From positions 186,001 to 250,000 of the forward strand of contig NZ_JAFMPR010000005.1 in NCBI RefSeq assembly GCF_020667835.1: DNA of 64,000 nt. The letters run 5' to 3'. This document shows positions 35,065 through 43,790 of this stretch, one piece after another (the first letter of the stretch is position 1; each line of letters starts with the position of its first letter). The notes under the pieces were generated by a model. The model was not told the origin of the DNA and ran no database searches. It saw only the letters and a list, made by a program, of their open reading frames with translations. This DNA is from Roseibaca sp. Y0-43 (lineage in GTDB: Bacteria > Pseudomonadota > Alphaproteobacteria > Rhodobacterales > Rhodobacteraceae). Position numbers and translations under genes: made by a program.

Positions 35065-36045
35065 TCAGTGACCGTAGAGGCCCGCAACCCGGCCCCTGAG
35101 CGCGACCAGCGCCAGAACCGTGTCGATCGTGGGTGTGGGCGTCCCTGTCACGCGGCCCAGTTCCTGGACCGAGCCCACCAGCGCGTCGATTTCCATCGGG
35201 CGGCCCATGTCGAGGTCTTGCAGCATCGAGGTGCGATGCGCGCCGACCTCTGCCCCGCCCTGGATGCGGCGGTCCACGTCGATGGGGAATTTGACGCCCA
35301 GTTTCTCGGCGATGGCTTGGGCTTCCAGCATCATGTTGCGCGCAACCTCGCGGGTGCCCGGATCGGTGCAGAGCGTTTCCAACGTGGCATGGGTCAGCGC
35401 CGAGATGGGGTTGAAGGACAGGTTGCCCCAGAGCTTGACCCAGATCTCGTCGCGGATCTTGGGGCGCACGGGTGCTTTCAGACCGGCGGCAGCCAGCGCC
35501 TGCGACAATGCTGTCGCCCGTTCGGATTTCGATCCGTCGGGTTCGCCCAGCGAAAAGCGCGTGCCCTCTATATGCTTGACGACGCCCGGTTCGATCACCT
35601 CGGCGGCGGGGTAGACCACGCAGCCCAGCACGCGGTCGGGGCCGAAACCGTCCCATTGCGCATTGCCGGGATCGACCGATTCAAGGCGCGTGCCTTCCAG
35701 CGGCCCGCCAATCTTGTGGAAATACCACCATGGCACGCCATTCACGCCCGACACGATGGTCGTGTGATCGCCAATCAGCGGCTGCATCTTAGGCACGACG
35801 GGGGGCACCGAATGCGCCTTAAGCGTGACGATGACGTAATCCTGCGGGCCCAGATCGGCGGCGTTGTCAGAGGCCGTGACCTTCACGGTCGTCTCGCCCT
35901 CTTCCTCGATCAGGCGCAGGCCATTCTCGCGCATGGCTTTCAGATGCGGGCCGCGTGCGACAAGGCTGACATCCGCGCCCACCTGCGCCAGTTTCGCGCC
36001 CATGTAGCCGCCAATGGCGCCCGCGCCGAAAATGCAGATTTTCAT
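35065..36045 (-). CDS. 2-dehydropantoate 2-reductase family protein
   Basis: NADPH-dependent reductase of the PanE/ApbA family, 326 residues. The Rossmann glycine loop GAGAIGGYMGA starts at residue 7. VTLKAHSV, DEIWVKLWGNLSFNPISALTHA (the conserved Lys and Asn of the family) and a C-terminal helical domain follow. Family members reduce ketopantoate, but many paralogues act on other 2-oxoacids. Next to an acyl-CoA ligase and a TctCBA carboxylate transporter, a catabolic role is as likely as pantothenate synthesis. It starts 11 bases after the ligase stop. Confidence 0.85.
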   Translation of the reverse strand: MKICIFGAGAIGGYMGAKLAQVGADVSLVARGPHLKAMRENGLRLIEEEGETTVKVTASDNAADLGPQDYVIVTLKAHSVPPVVPKMQPLIGDHTTIVSGVNGVPWWYFHKIGGPLEGTRLESVDPGNAQWDGFGPDRVLGCVVYPAAEVIEPGVVKHIEGTRFSLGEPDGSKSERATALSQALAAAGLKAPVRPKIRDEIWVKLWGNLSFNPISALTHATLETLCTDPGTREVARNMMLEAQAIAEKLGVKFPIDVDRRIQGGAEVGAHRTSMLQDLDMGRPMEIDALVGSVQELGRVTGTPTPTIDTVLALVALRGRVAGLYGH

Positions 36046-36056
36046 GGCGTATCCCC

Positions 36057-37568
36057 TTAGCCCAGACCAAGTTTCTCGGCCAAGCCGATGCGTTGCAGCT
36101 TGCCGGTCGCGCCTTTCGGGATCTCGTCAAGGATCAGGATCTTGCGCGGCACCTTGAAGGCCGCCAGACGCTCGGCGGCGAAATCGCGGATCTCGCGGTC
36201 GGTCGCGGTCTGGCCTTCTTTCAGCACAACGGCAGCGGCGACTTCTTCGCCCAGCTTGTCATGCGGCATGGCGAAGGTCACGCATTGGCCGACGGCGGGG
36301 TGGTCGGAGAGCACACCGTCCACTTCCAGCGGGCTGATCTTTTCGCCGCCCCGGTTGATGATTTCCTTCAGGCGGCCGGTGAGCGCGAGGAAGCCGTCCT
36401 CGTCGAAGGCACCCTGGTCGCCGGTGCGGAACCAGCGCTTGCCCTCGGCCTCGAAGAAGTTCTTCTCGTTGGCCTCTGGGTTGCCCTCATAGCCCGGCGT
36501 CACGTTCGGGCCGGAAATGGCAATCTCGCCCACGCCGTCGACAAGGCGGTTCTCGATCTCATGGGCGATGCGCACCTCGGGACCGGCGGGCAGGCCCACG
36601 GCACCCGGTTTCTGGCGACCCGGCTCGATCGGGTTGCAGCACATCTGGTGGGCGGCTTCGGTCATGCCATAGGCCTCGACCACGGGCGCGCCAAAGGTTT
36701 CGGCCAGTTGCGTCATGACCGGGCCGGGCAAGGAAGACGAAGACGAGCGCAGCAGGCGCAGGCGTGCCTTCTTGATGATGTCCTCGTTGCGCTTCGCGCG
36801 GGCGAGGATCGCCTGGTGCATGGTCGGCACGGCAGTGTACCAGGTCGGGTTGACCTCTTCCAGCCAGCCGTAGAACTTGAGCGCGTCGAAGCCCGGCGTG
36901 CAGCTGATGGACGCACCCGCCGCAAGCGAGGCGCTGACCGCCGCGACCAGCCCGTGAATGTGGAAGAGCGGCATGACGTTCAGGCACACGTCATCGGGGG
37001 TCAGCGCGAGCGAGGCGCGGATATTCTCTGCCGAGGCCGCGACATTCGATTGCAGAAGCGGCACGATCTTGGGGCGCGAGGTGGTGCCGGAGGTGTGCAG
37101 GATCAGCGCCACGTCATCGGGGCCAGGCACGCCTTCGGGCGCGCTGCCGGTGACATCGGTGGACAGGGTGAACATACCGGCGGGCTCGGTCGCCGTCAGC
37201 TCCAGCACGGTCAGACCGAAGCGGTCGGCGGCAGCACGGGCGGGGCCGGTATAGCCCGCCTCGACGATGATCGCTTTCGCCTTCAGGTCTTCGAGGTAGA
37301 AAGCGAATTCGTCTTCCTTGTAGGCCGGGTTCAGCGGCGCGGTGGTCGCGGCCTGCGCGACGGTGATGAACGCCGCCGCCATTTCCGGGCCGTTCGGCAA
37401 CACGATGGCCACGCGGTCCTGCGCACCCACGCCCGCCGCACGCAGCGCGGCACGCACGCTTTCGGCAAGCGCCTTGAACTGGCCATAGGTCATCCAGTCG
37501 CGACCGGGGGCGCCGATGGCGTTGGCACTGTCGGGCTGGCGCTGGATCAGATCTGCGATAGTGTTCAT
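36057..37568 (-). CDS. acyl-CoA ligase, oxalate-CoA ligase-like
   Basis: ATP-dependent acyl-CoA synthetase of 503 residues. Adenylation motifs: LHTSGTTSRPKIVPL, MPLFHIHGLVAAV, EAYGMTEAAHQM, RTGDQGAFDEDGFL, GRLKEIINRGGEKISPLE, and the catalytic Lys in PKGATGKLQR. Sequence detail (TWYTAVPTMHQ, NPEANEK, NRGGEKISPLEVD, LAAFKVPR) is strikingly like yeast Pcs60 and plant AAE3, which are oxalyl-CoA synthetases. Oxalate is therefore the best guess for the substrate, with malonate or other small acids possible. It lies between the transporter genes and the reductase gene, on the same strand. Confidence 0.85.
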   Translation of the reverse strand: MNTIADLIQRQPDSANAIGAPGRDWMTYGQFKALAESVRAALRAAGVGAQDRVAIVLPNGPEMAAAFITVAQAATTAPLNPAYKEDEFAFYLEDLKAKAIIVEAGYTGPARAAADRFGLTVLELTATEPAGMFTLSTDVTGSAPEGVPGPDDVALILHTSGTTSRPKIVPLLQSNVAASAENIRASLALTPDDVCLNVMPLFHIHGLVAAVSASLAAGASISCTPGFDALKFYGWLEEVNPTWYTAVPTMHQAILARAKRNEDIIKKARLRLLRSSSSSLPGPVMTQLAETFGAPVVEAYGMTEAAHQMCCNPIEPGRQKPGAVGLPAGPEVRIAHEIENRLVDGVGEIAISGPNVTPGYEGNPEANEKNFFEAEGKRWFRTGDQGAFDEDGFLALTGRLKEIINRGGEKISPLEVDGVLSDHPAVGQCVTFAMPHDKLGEEVAAAVVLKEGQTATDREIRDFAAERLAAFKVPRKILILDEIPKGATGKLQRIGLAEKLGLG

Positions 37569-37631
37569 CGAGTATCTCTCATCTTGTTGGTCTGTGGCGA
37601 AGCAGGTGCTTCAGGTTTTGACAGGTGGCAA

Positions 37632-39143
37632 TCAGCTTTTCGCCACCGGTTTCTTGCGGCGCACATATTTCAACGCCGGCAGCAGGATCAGGATGATCGC
37701 GATGACCGTGATAGGCCCTGCAATCGGACGGGTGAAGAAGATCGACGGATCGCCCGAGGACAACAGCAGCGATTGCCGCAAGGTGGGTTCGGCAATCGGC
37801 CCCAGCACGATGGCCAGAACGGCCGGTGCCAGCGGGTAGTCGAACTTGCGCAGGAAGAACGCGGCCAGCCCGAAGATCACGATCAGCCACAGGTCGTGCA
37901 TACTGCGCGAGGCCGCGTAGCCGCCGATGATGGACAGAACGAAGATCAGCGGCGCGAGGATGGTGAAGGGCATCCGCAACATCCAGACGAAAAGCGGGAT
38001 GAAGGCAAGGTTGATGATAAGCGCGGCCACGTTCGAGATGTAGAACGATCCGATCAGGCCCCAGACGAATTCGCTTTCATCGACGAACAGGCGCGGACCG
38101 GGCACCAGCCCCCAGATGACCATGCCGCCCAGCAGGATGGCCGTGGTCGGAGAACCGGGTATCCCCAGCGTCAGCATGGGCAGCATGGAGCCGGTTGAGG
38201 CCGAGTTGTTCGCCGCCTCGGGCGCGGCCACGCCATCGGGGGAACCGCGGCCATATTCCTCGGGGTTGCGCGACACCATCTTGGCCACGCCGTAGGACAT
38301 GAGCGAGCCGGGCGTCGCCCCCGCCGCGGGCAGGATACCCACGAAGAAGCCGATGAACGACCCGATCCAGGTGCCCTTCCAGCCACGCTTCGTGGCTTCC
38401 TTCGCGTCGGCAGCCATGCCCTTCAGGGTCATTTTCGGGTTGCTGGTCGTGATCTCGCCACGGGTTTGTTCAATGGTCCAAAGCATTTCACCAATGCCGT
38501 AAACCCCGATGGCCAGCACGATGAACCCGATCCCGCGCAGGAAACCGTCGATTTCGAACAGCACTAGGCGCGGCGCGCCAGAGATGGTGTCGAAGCCGAC
38601 CGTTGCCAGCACCAGCCCAAGGCAGATCGAGAAGATGGTTTTCGGCACATCGTCACCGCTCAGCCCCACGAAGGTAGCGAAAGCCAAGAGCATCAGCGCG
38701 AAAATCTCGGGCGGGCCGAAGGACAGCGCGGCAGAGGCGAGGACGGGCGCGAAAGCCGTGAAGAAGATATTGGCCACCGTGCCGCCCACGAAGGACGCCA
38801 GCGCCGCCGTGACAAGCGCAAGGCTGGCGCGGCCTTGCAGCGCCAAGGGCCGCCCGTCGAACGTGGTCGCCACGGCGGTAGAGGCACCGGGGATCCCCAT
38901 CGTCACCGAGGAAATCGCGCCGCCATACATCGCGCCGTAATAGATCGCGGCAAGAAAGATGATGGCAGAGCCGGGCGGCACGAGAAAGGTGATCGGCAGC
39001 AGGATCGCCACGCCGTTCACAGACCCCAGACCCGGCATCGCGCCGATGAACAGACCCACCGTCACGCCGATGACGATCAGCATCAGGTTGATCGGTTCGA
39101 GCGCAAGAAAAATGCCGTCGATCAGAAAACCTAGAACTTCCAT
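37632..39143 (-). CDS. tctA: tripartite tricarboxylate transporter permease, TctA family
   Basis: Large membrane subunit of a TTT carboxylate importer, 503 residues and about 10-12 spans. It has the family motifs GAMPGLGSVNGVAILLPITF near the N-terminus, YGAMYGGAISSVTMGIPG, and GSFIGFFVGILPAAGATPGSLMSYG in the centre, with NNSASTGSMLPMLTLGIPG. TTT systems take up citrate, tartrate, or other di- and tricarboxylates using a binding protein. It is encoded after tctB and tctC and 63 bases before the acyl-CoA ligase start. Confidence 0.93.
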   Translation of the reverse strand: MEVLGFLIDGIFLALEPINLMLIVIGVTVGLFIGAMPGLGSVNGVAILLPITFLVPPGSAIIFLAAIYYGAMYGGAISSVTMGIPGASTAVATTFDGRPLALQGRASLALVTAALASFVGGTVANIFFTAFAPVLASAALSFGPPEIFALMLLAFATFVGLSGDDVPKTIFSICLGLVLATVGFDTISGAPRLVLFEIDGFLRGIGFIVLAIGVYGIGEMLWTIEQTRGEITTSNPKMTLKGMAADAKEATKRGWKGTWIGSFIGFFVGILPAAGATPGSLMSYGVAKMVSRNPEEYGRGSPDGVAAPEAANNSASTGSMLPMLTLGIPGSPTTAILLGGMVIWGLVPGPRLFVDESEFVWGLIGSFYISNVAALIINLAFIPLFVWMLRMPFTILAPLIFVLSIIGGYAASRSMHDLWLIVIFGLAAFFLRKFDYPLAPAVLAIVLGPIAEPTLRQSLLLSSGDPSIFFTRPIAGPITVIAIILILLPALKYVRRKKPVAKS

Positions 39144-39165
39144 GGCAACCTTCGGGTTTGAGGGG

Positions 39166-39669
39166 TCAGTAGATGATGTCGTACATCACGTCGAAGAAAG
39201 GCTGGGTGAAGGCCATGCCCTGCGGCATGGAAATCAGCATCACGGCCTCGAAGAAGAAGAACAGCCCGATCGGCAACAGGATCGAGATGGTCAGGGTCAG
39301 CACCCAGGAATGGCGGCCCAGAAACCGCAGGTAATACAGCAGGAACAGCGCGATCGCGCCATACATCGACACGACAGAGATCAGCGCGACAAAGGCCACG
39401 ACGCCACCGCCGACATTCAACAGCGTCAGCCAGCCGAAACTGTCCATCAGCGGCTCGTCGGATTGCGACGCCGGAGTTTTCCGGCGCCACCAGTTCCACG
39501 CGATGGCCATGCAGCTGAGCAGCATGCCCAGCGCCAGCCAGAAGGGCCAGAACCCTCCCCCCGGACCGCGCCCGCTGATATACCCGATGGGAAGCTCTGT
39601 CGCTTTCCACATCAGGTAGATCGAAAAGAGGGCAAGAAGCCCTGCAAGAGAAATCTCACCTTGGCGCAT
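39166..39669 (-). CDS. tctB: tripartite tricarboxylate transporter small subunit, TctB family
   Basis: A 167-residue membrane protein with four predicted spans; GRGPGGGFWPFWLALGMLL matches the TctB family motif (P-x-F-F/W-P). It supports TctA. The start is the ATG at 39669 and it follows tctC by 27 bases. Confidence 0.88.
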   Translation of the reverse strand: MRQGEISLAGLLALFSIYLMWKATELPIGYISGRGPGGGFWPFWLALGMLLSCMAIAWNWWRRKTPASQSDEPLMDSFGWLTLLNVGGGVVAFVALISVVSMYGAIALFLLYYLRFLGRHSWVLTLTISILLPIGLFFFFEAVMLISMPQGMAFTQPFFDVMYDIIY

Positions 39670-39696
39670 GACTGCCCTCTTTCCTTTGGTCTTCGC

Positions 39697-40668
39697 TTAG
39701 TTGTCGATTTCAGACAGCAGTTGACGGTGGTTCGCCACCTGGGTTGCCCAGTAGGCGCGGGTTTCTTCCTCGTTCATCGGCAGCGGCGACAAGCTTTCCG
39801 ACACGAGGTAGTTCTGCCACTGCTCGCTGTCGTAGACCTGCCCGAAGACACCGCGATAGTATTCGGCGGCTTCCGGCGACATGCCCGGCGCGCCCACGAT
39901 GGCCCGCTGGTTGTAATACGAGAAGTCGTGACCTTTTTCCTTCATGGTCGGCACGTCGGGATAGGCGTCCATACGCTCGTCCGAGAAGGCCAGAAGCGGC
40001 ACGAAGTCGCCCGACTCGTAGAAGCCCTTGGCTTCGGCAGGGTTGTTCACGGTCGCCATGATCTGCTGACCGGCCAGCGCCGCGGCCACTGCACCGCCCC
40101 CGTCGAAGGGGATGTAGTTGATGTCCAGATCGAACGCGCCCGACATGTAGGCGATCACGATCGAGTCTTCCTGCCCGGTGCCGGTGCCGCCCATGACATA
40201 TTCGCCGTTCATTTCCTGAACCTTGGCGACATATTCCTCAAAGGTGGTGATGCCGGAATCCTTGTGCACCCACAGCACGAACGGGTCCACGCCCATCATG
40301 GTGATCGGGGTGAAGGTTTCGATGTCGACGCCCAGCGCTTCCTGACGGATCGGCGTGGTGTAGAACGAGTTCAGCGTCACCATCAGCGTATGATCGGGGT
40401 CGCGGGCGTCCTTCAGGTGCAGAAGCGATTCCGCGCCGGACCCACCGCCACGGTTGGTTGGGATCAGCGGACGGTTGGTCAGATCACCGGCTTCGACAAC
40501 CGACTGGATGAAGCGCGCGATCTGGTCCGCGCCGCCGCCGGGGCCGGCCATGATGGTAAAGTCGATGGGGCGGCGCGGCTCCCAGTCTTGGGCTGAAGCG
40601 GTCATCGGCAGCGTTGCGATGGTGCTGCTGGCCGCCATGGCAAGGAATAGGCGCTTGGTCAGTTTCAT
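39697..40668 (-). CDS. tctC: TctC family substrate-binding protein
   Basis: Periplasmic solute-binding protein of 323 residues. A signal peptide ends near residue 26 (LPMTASAQ). DWEPRRPIDFTIMAGPGGGADQIARFI is the typical N-terminal pocket sequence of Bug/TctC proteins, and the ligand-loop residues NRGGGSGAESLLHL follow. The ligand is probably a carboxylate; the neighbouring oxalyl-CoA ligase points to a small dicarboxylate. GGGTCTCC upstream holds a GGAG ribosome site. Confidence 0.92.
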   Translation of the reverse strand: MKLTKRLFLAMAASSTIATLPMTASAQDWEPRRPIDFTIMAGPGGGADQIARFIQSVVEAGDLTNRPLIPTNRGGGSGAESLLHLKDARDPDHTLMVTLNSFYTTPIRQEALGVDIETFTPITMMGVDPFVLWVHKDSGITTFEEYVAKVQEMNGEYVMGGTGTGQEDSIVIAYMSGAFDLDINYIPFDGGGAVAAALAGQQIMATVNNPAEAKGFYESGDFVPLLAFSDERMDAYPDVPTMKEKGHDFSYYNQRAIVGAPGMSPEAAEYYRGVFGQVYDSEQWQNYLVSESLSPLPMNEEETRAYWATQVANHRQLLSEIDN

Positions 40669-40749
40669 TGGGGTCTCCTCCCGAAAGTGTCCCGGACGAG
40701 CCGAGATGGTTGTGCCGCGGGCTGCGCGACGTGCAAAAACGCTGACAAG

Positions 40750-40769
40750 GGGCCGCTCCTCTGCGGCCC
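40750..40769 (-). terminator. hairpin after the universal stress protein gene
   Basis: GGGCCGC and GCGGCCC form a perfect 7-bp stem with a six-base loop, beginning 20 bases past the stop codon. A T-rich GTTTTTG run comes 10 bases later. Weak as an intrinsic terminator but well placed before tctC. Confidence 0.45.
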
Positions 40770-40788
40770 TGTGGTGACAAGATGGCGT

Positions 40789-41640
40789 CTAATGCGCCAT
40801 CAGAACCGGCATTTCCGTTGCATCGACAATGCGTTGGGTGTTGCCGCCGAACAGCATCTCGGTTTCGTGGCTATGGCTGTAGGCACCGGTTACAAGCAGG
40901 CTTGCCCCGACCTTTTCGCAGGTCTTCAGCAATTCCTTGGCCGGGTCTTTGCCCGCGAAGGTCACGATCTCGGCGTTGATCCCGCGCAAGGCGTAATAGG
41001 CGGCCAATTCCTCGACCGTGGGGCCATGGGCCTGCACCTTGCCGCCGGTCAGGATGCTGACCCGCTTGGCGGCATGAACGATGTTCAGAGACGAGGCAAC
41101 GGCGCGCGCGGCGGGCAGCGACCCGTTCCAGCCGATGGCCACATGCTGCGCGAAACTCGCATCGGGTTGCAGCTGTGGCGGGCAGATCAGCACCGGGCGC
41201 CCTGCCCCGTAAAGCGCCGATTTCAAAGAGCTTTGGCCCAAGTTCCGCTCGCGCTGCGGTTTTGGCAGAACGATCAGGTCCGAGAGGCGGCCTGCATGTT
41301 TGACCACATCGGCCATGCGGCCCGCTTCCTCGGTGAAGGTGCAGGTCGGCTTGCTGTCGTCGCTCGCATCTTCGGTCAGACCGAAATCATTGGCCAGACG
41401 GCGCAGGATGCCGCGCAGGTGGTCTTCCTGGCGGTTGGCCAGTTCGACCGCTTGCTCCATCATCACCTTCTTGGCGAAGTCGTTCAGCGGAATGCCTTGC
41501 GGAATCAGATCCTTGGCCTGCGCACGGCAATGCACGACGTTGACCTGAGCGCCATGTTGCTTGGCAAGCTCGGCCGCGTGCGCCAGCACGGTCGCGACCA
41601 TGCCATCCCCGCGCACCGGCACCAAAATCGACTTCAGCAT
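40789..41640 (-). CDS. universal stress protein, two tandem UspA domains
   Basis: Cytoplasmic stress protein of 283 residues with two Usp domains. The first covers about 1-150 and starts MLKSILVPVRGDGM; the second is about 160-283, ending VLMAH. The C-terminal ATP-binding segment GAYSHSHETEMLFGGNTQRI has the G-x2-G-x9-G pattern (here reduced), while the first domain has lost it. The ATG at 41640 is used; another at 41649 is possible. The gene is upstream of tctC on the same strand. An A/T-rich region of 314 bases precedes it. Confidence 0.86.
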   Translation of the reverse strand: MLKSILVPVRGDGMVATVLAHAAELAKQHGAQVNVVHCRAQAKDLIPQGIPLNDFAKKVMMEQAVELANRQEDHLRGILRRLANDFGLTEDASDDSKPTCTFTEEAGRMADVVKHAGRLSDLIVLPKPQRERNLGQSSLKSALYGAGRPVLICPPQLQPDASFAQHVAIGWNGSLPAARAVASSLNIVHAAKRVSILTGGKVQAHGPTVEELAAYYALRGINAEIVTFAGKDPAKELLKTCEKVGASLLVTGAYSHSHETEMLFGGNTQRIVDATEMPVLMAH

Positions 41641-41954
41641 CGCACCCATCCCTCCGTGCGTTTCTTCCATGGCCAGTGTCTGGCTTTTTGGCCGGGCGAG
41701 GCGAACGGAAACGTCGCGAAGCGCCCTCGGCTCGCAACAAAATTACGCATATTAATATTTCGTCAAGGGCAAATTTTAGGTAATTTTCGCAAAATGCAGT
41801 TTTCCTTGGTTTTTTAACCCTTTGTAAAACCAATTTATTTTTGCATCCCACCGTATACCGTCCATTTCGGGTGAAAATGACGGCTTGGCCGACAGCAACG
41901 GGCCAGACTCGGGCAAAAGAGCCCCGTGCCGGGGACGGCGGTTCGGGGCGGCGG
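41641..41954. other. AT-rich intergenic region upstream of the stress protein gene
   Basis: About 314 bases between malQ and the universal stress protein gene, without a credible gene on either strand. It is much richer in A and T than its surroundings, with TTTTTTAACC and several A tracts between about 41735 and 41850. It probably holds the stress protein promoter (see 41740-41766) and the malQ 3' end. Confidence 0.6.
41740..41766 (-). promoter_or_regulatory. candidate promoter of the stress protein gene
   Basis: On the minus strand TTGACG (41766-41761) is followed by TAATTT (41745-41740) at a 15-base spacing. It lies in the AT-rich intergenic region about 100 bases upstream of the ATG. The short spacing lowers confidence. 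Confidence 0.3.
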
Positions 41955-43790
41955 CTAGGCGCGGCGACCGGCCTTAGACATAAGCTGTCCGGCCTCTGCC
42001 AGTGTGGGAAGCGCGGTCAGATCGGACAACGACACCGGCAGGCGACGACGCCAGTTGGGGTGCTCGAAAATCGTGCCGGGCAGGTTCGCCTGTTCCAGCG
42101 CGCCCGCCAGATCCTCGCCTTGCACGGCCACAAGGGTGCTGGCGCTGCGAGCCAGATGGCGGTGCAAGGCGGTCAGATCAGACCCACCCGCAAGACGGTC
42201 GAAGGCGGCCACATCGGCAGCGCGCTCGGCGCGGGCGCTTGCCTCATTCGCCACCTCGCCCAGTTGCGCGCGCCAGTCAATGTCGCGCCCCGCCCGCCAG
42301 CCTTGCCATGTGGGCAAATCATGTGTGCCCCAACTGGCCAATGCCGCTTGGGTGTAGTCTTCGGGCGGGGTGAAGCTTTTGTCACCGGCCCAGTCACGCT
42401 CGAACATGGCGACACGGCAGCCCATGACACCCGCATCCGCCAGCGCATCGCGCAATCCGTCGGGGATGGTGCCAAGGTCTTCGCCGATCACGAACGCGCC
42501 CGCGCGCGCCACTTCGATGCGCAGCACGGCCAGCAATTCGTCGCGCGGCATCGACACGTAAAGCCCCGGCAACCCATCGGGCAGCCAGAAGCTGCGCTCC
42601 AGCCCCAAGATATGATCCATACGCAAAAGCCCGCAGAAGCGAAGCTGCGCGCGCAGGGTCTGGGCAAAGGCGGTGTAGCCCGTGGCGCGCAGCCGGTCGG
42701 GGCGCAAGGGGGCAAGCCCCCAGCGTTGCCCCGATGGCCCCAGCAGATCGGGCGGCGCGCCAAGGCTGACGCCTTGCGCGAAAGAGCTGCGCTCGGCCCA
42801 TGTTTCCGCCCCATACGGATGGGTGCCGACGGCAATGTCCAGATACAGGCCAAACTCCATGCCCGCCGCCTTGGCCTGTGCATGGCTTTGCGCCAGTTGC
42901 GCCTCTGCCCGCCATTGCGCCCATGCGTGAAAGCGCAAGGCATCTGCATGGTCACTTGCGAAGCGCTGCACCTCCGGGCTGTCGGGCGTCTGGTAAGCGG
43001 CGGGCCAGTCGCACCAATAGGGGCCATAGACCTCGCTTAGCGCTTGGTGGATGGCGAACTGCTCCAGCGCCGCGCCACCCGCCGCAAGCGCCGCGTCAAA
43101 GGCCGGGTGCCCTGCGAATTGTGCAAACTCGGCCTTGAGCGCGGCGCGTTGGGCGGGAATGGTGCGCGCGTAGTCGATCAGACCGTTGTTTTCGGGCATG
43201 GGCTGGCCCGTCTGGACATGCAGCACATTCAACCGCCGCCGATGCGAGGGCGCGTAGGGCGAGTAATTCGTCGGGTCATCGGGAAAGCCCGCGTGAATAG
43301 GGTTGATGCCCAGAAACCCCGCACCGTGATGGGCCAGCCCCTTGGCCAAGGCACCAAGCTGCGGATAGCTGCCCATGCCCGCCTGCACCCCGTCCCAGAG
43401 CGCGAACAGGGGCAGTGTCACGCCCCAACGGCGGGGCGGCAGCGGCAAGCGGTCGGGGGCGGCAAGCAGATGCACCACGCGTGGTCCCTGCGCCAGATGG
43501 TGATAGCCCATCGGCAGCGGTGGCAGTGCGCCCTTGCCGCGCAGAACCTCGCCCGACTCCAGCGTCAGCACCCAAGGACCGCCGTCACAGGGGACAGGCT
43601 GCCCCATCGTCACCGCGCGGGAACTGGCGTTGCGCAACTCTTCCGGCAGGGCGGCGTCGGGATTGCCGTGGCCCAGCGCCGCCAGCACCGCCTCGCGGCT
43701 GGCGGGCGGGGCAACCTGCATCCGCCCTGCCCCGTCGCGGTAGCTCCAGATCAGCCCGGCTGTGCGGCACAGGTCATCCAGCGCGGACAT
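41955..43790 (-). CDS. malQ: 4-alpha-glucanotransferase (amylomaltase)
   Basis: GH77 disproportionating enzyme of 611 residues that rearranges alpha-1,4-glucans and frees glucose from short maltodextrins. Catalytic region: LLRMDHILGLERSFWLPDG (nucleophile Asp in the family's R-x-D-H), GAFVIGEDLGTIPDGLR (acid/base Glu) and SWGTHDLPTWQGWRAG (transition-state Asp). It is the last gene of the glycogen operon and overlaps the end of glgX by one base. Confidence 0.94.
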   Translation of the reverse strand: MSALDDLCRTAGLIWSYRDGAGRMQVAPPASREAVLAALGHGNPDAALPEELRNASSRAVTMGQPVPCDGGPWVLTLESGEVLRGKGALPPLPMGYHHLAQGPRVVHLLAAPDRLPLPPRRWGVTLPLFALWDGVQAGMGSYPQLGALAKGLAHHGAGFLGINPIHAGFPDDPTNYSPYAPSHRRRLNVLHVQTGQPMPENNGLIDYARTIPAQRAALKAEFAQFAGHPAFDAALAAGGAALEQFAIHQALSEVYGPYWCDWPAAYQTPDSPEVQRFASDHADALRFHAWAQWRAEAQLAQSHAQAKAAGMEFGLYLDIAVGTHPYGAETWAERSSFAQGVSLGAPPDLLGPSGQRWGLAPLRPDRLRATGYTAFAQTLRAQLRFCGLLRMDHILGLERSFWLPDGLPGLYVSMPRDELLAVLRIEVARAGAFVIGEDLGTIPDGLRDALADAGVMGCRVAMFERDWAGDKSFTPPEDYTQAALASWGTHDLPTWQGWRAGRDIDWRAQLGEVANEASARAERAADVAAFDRLAGGSDLTALHRHLARSASTLVAVQGEDLAGALEQANLPGTIFEHPNWRRRLPVSLSDLTALPTLAEAGQLMSKAGRRA

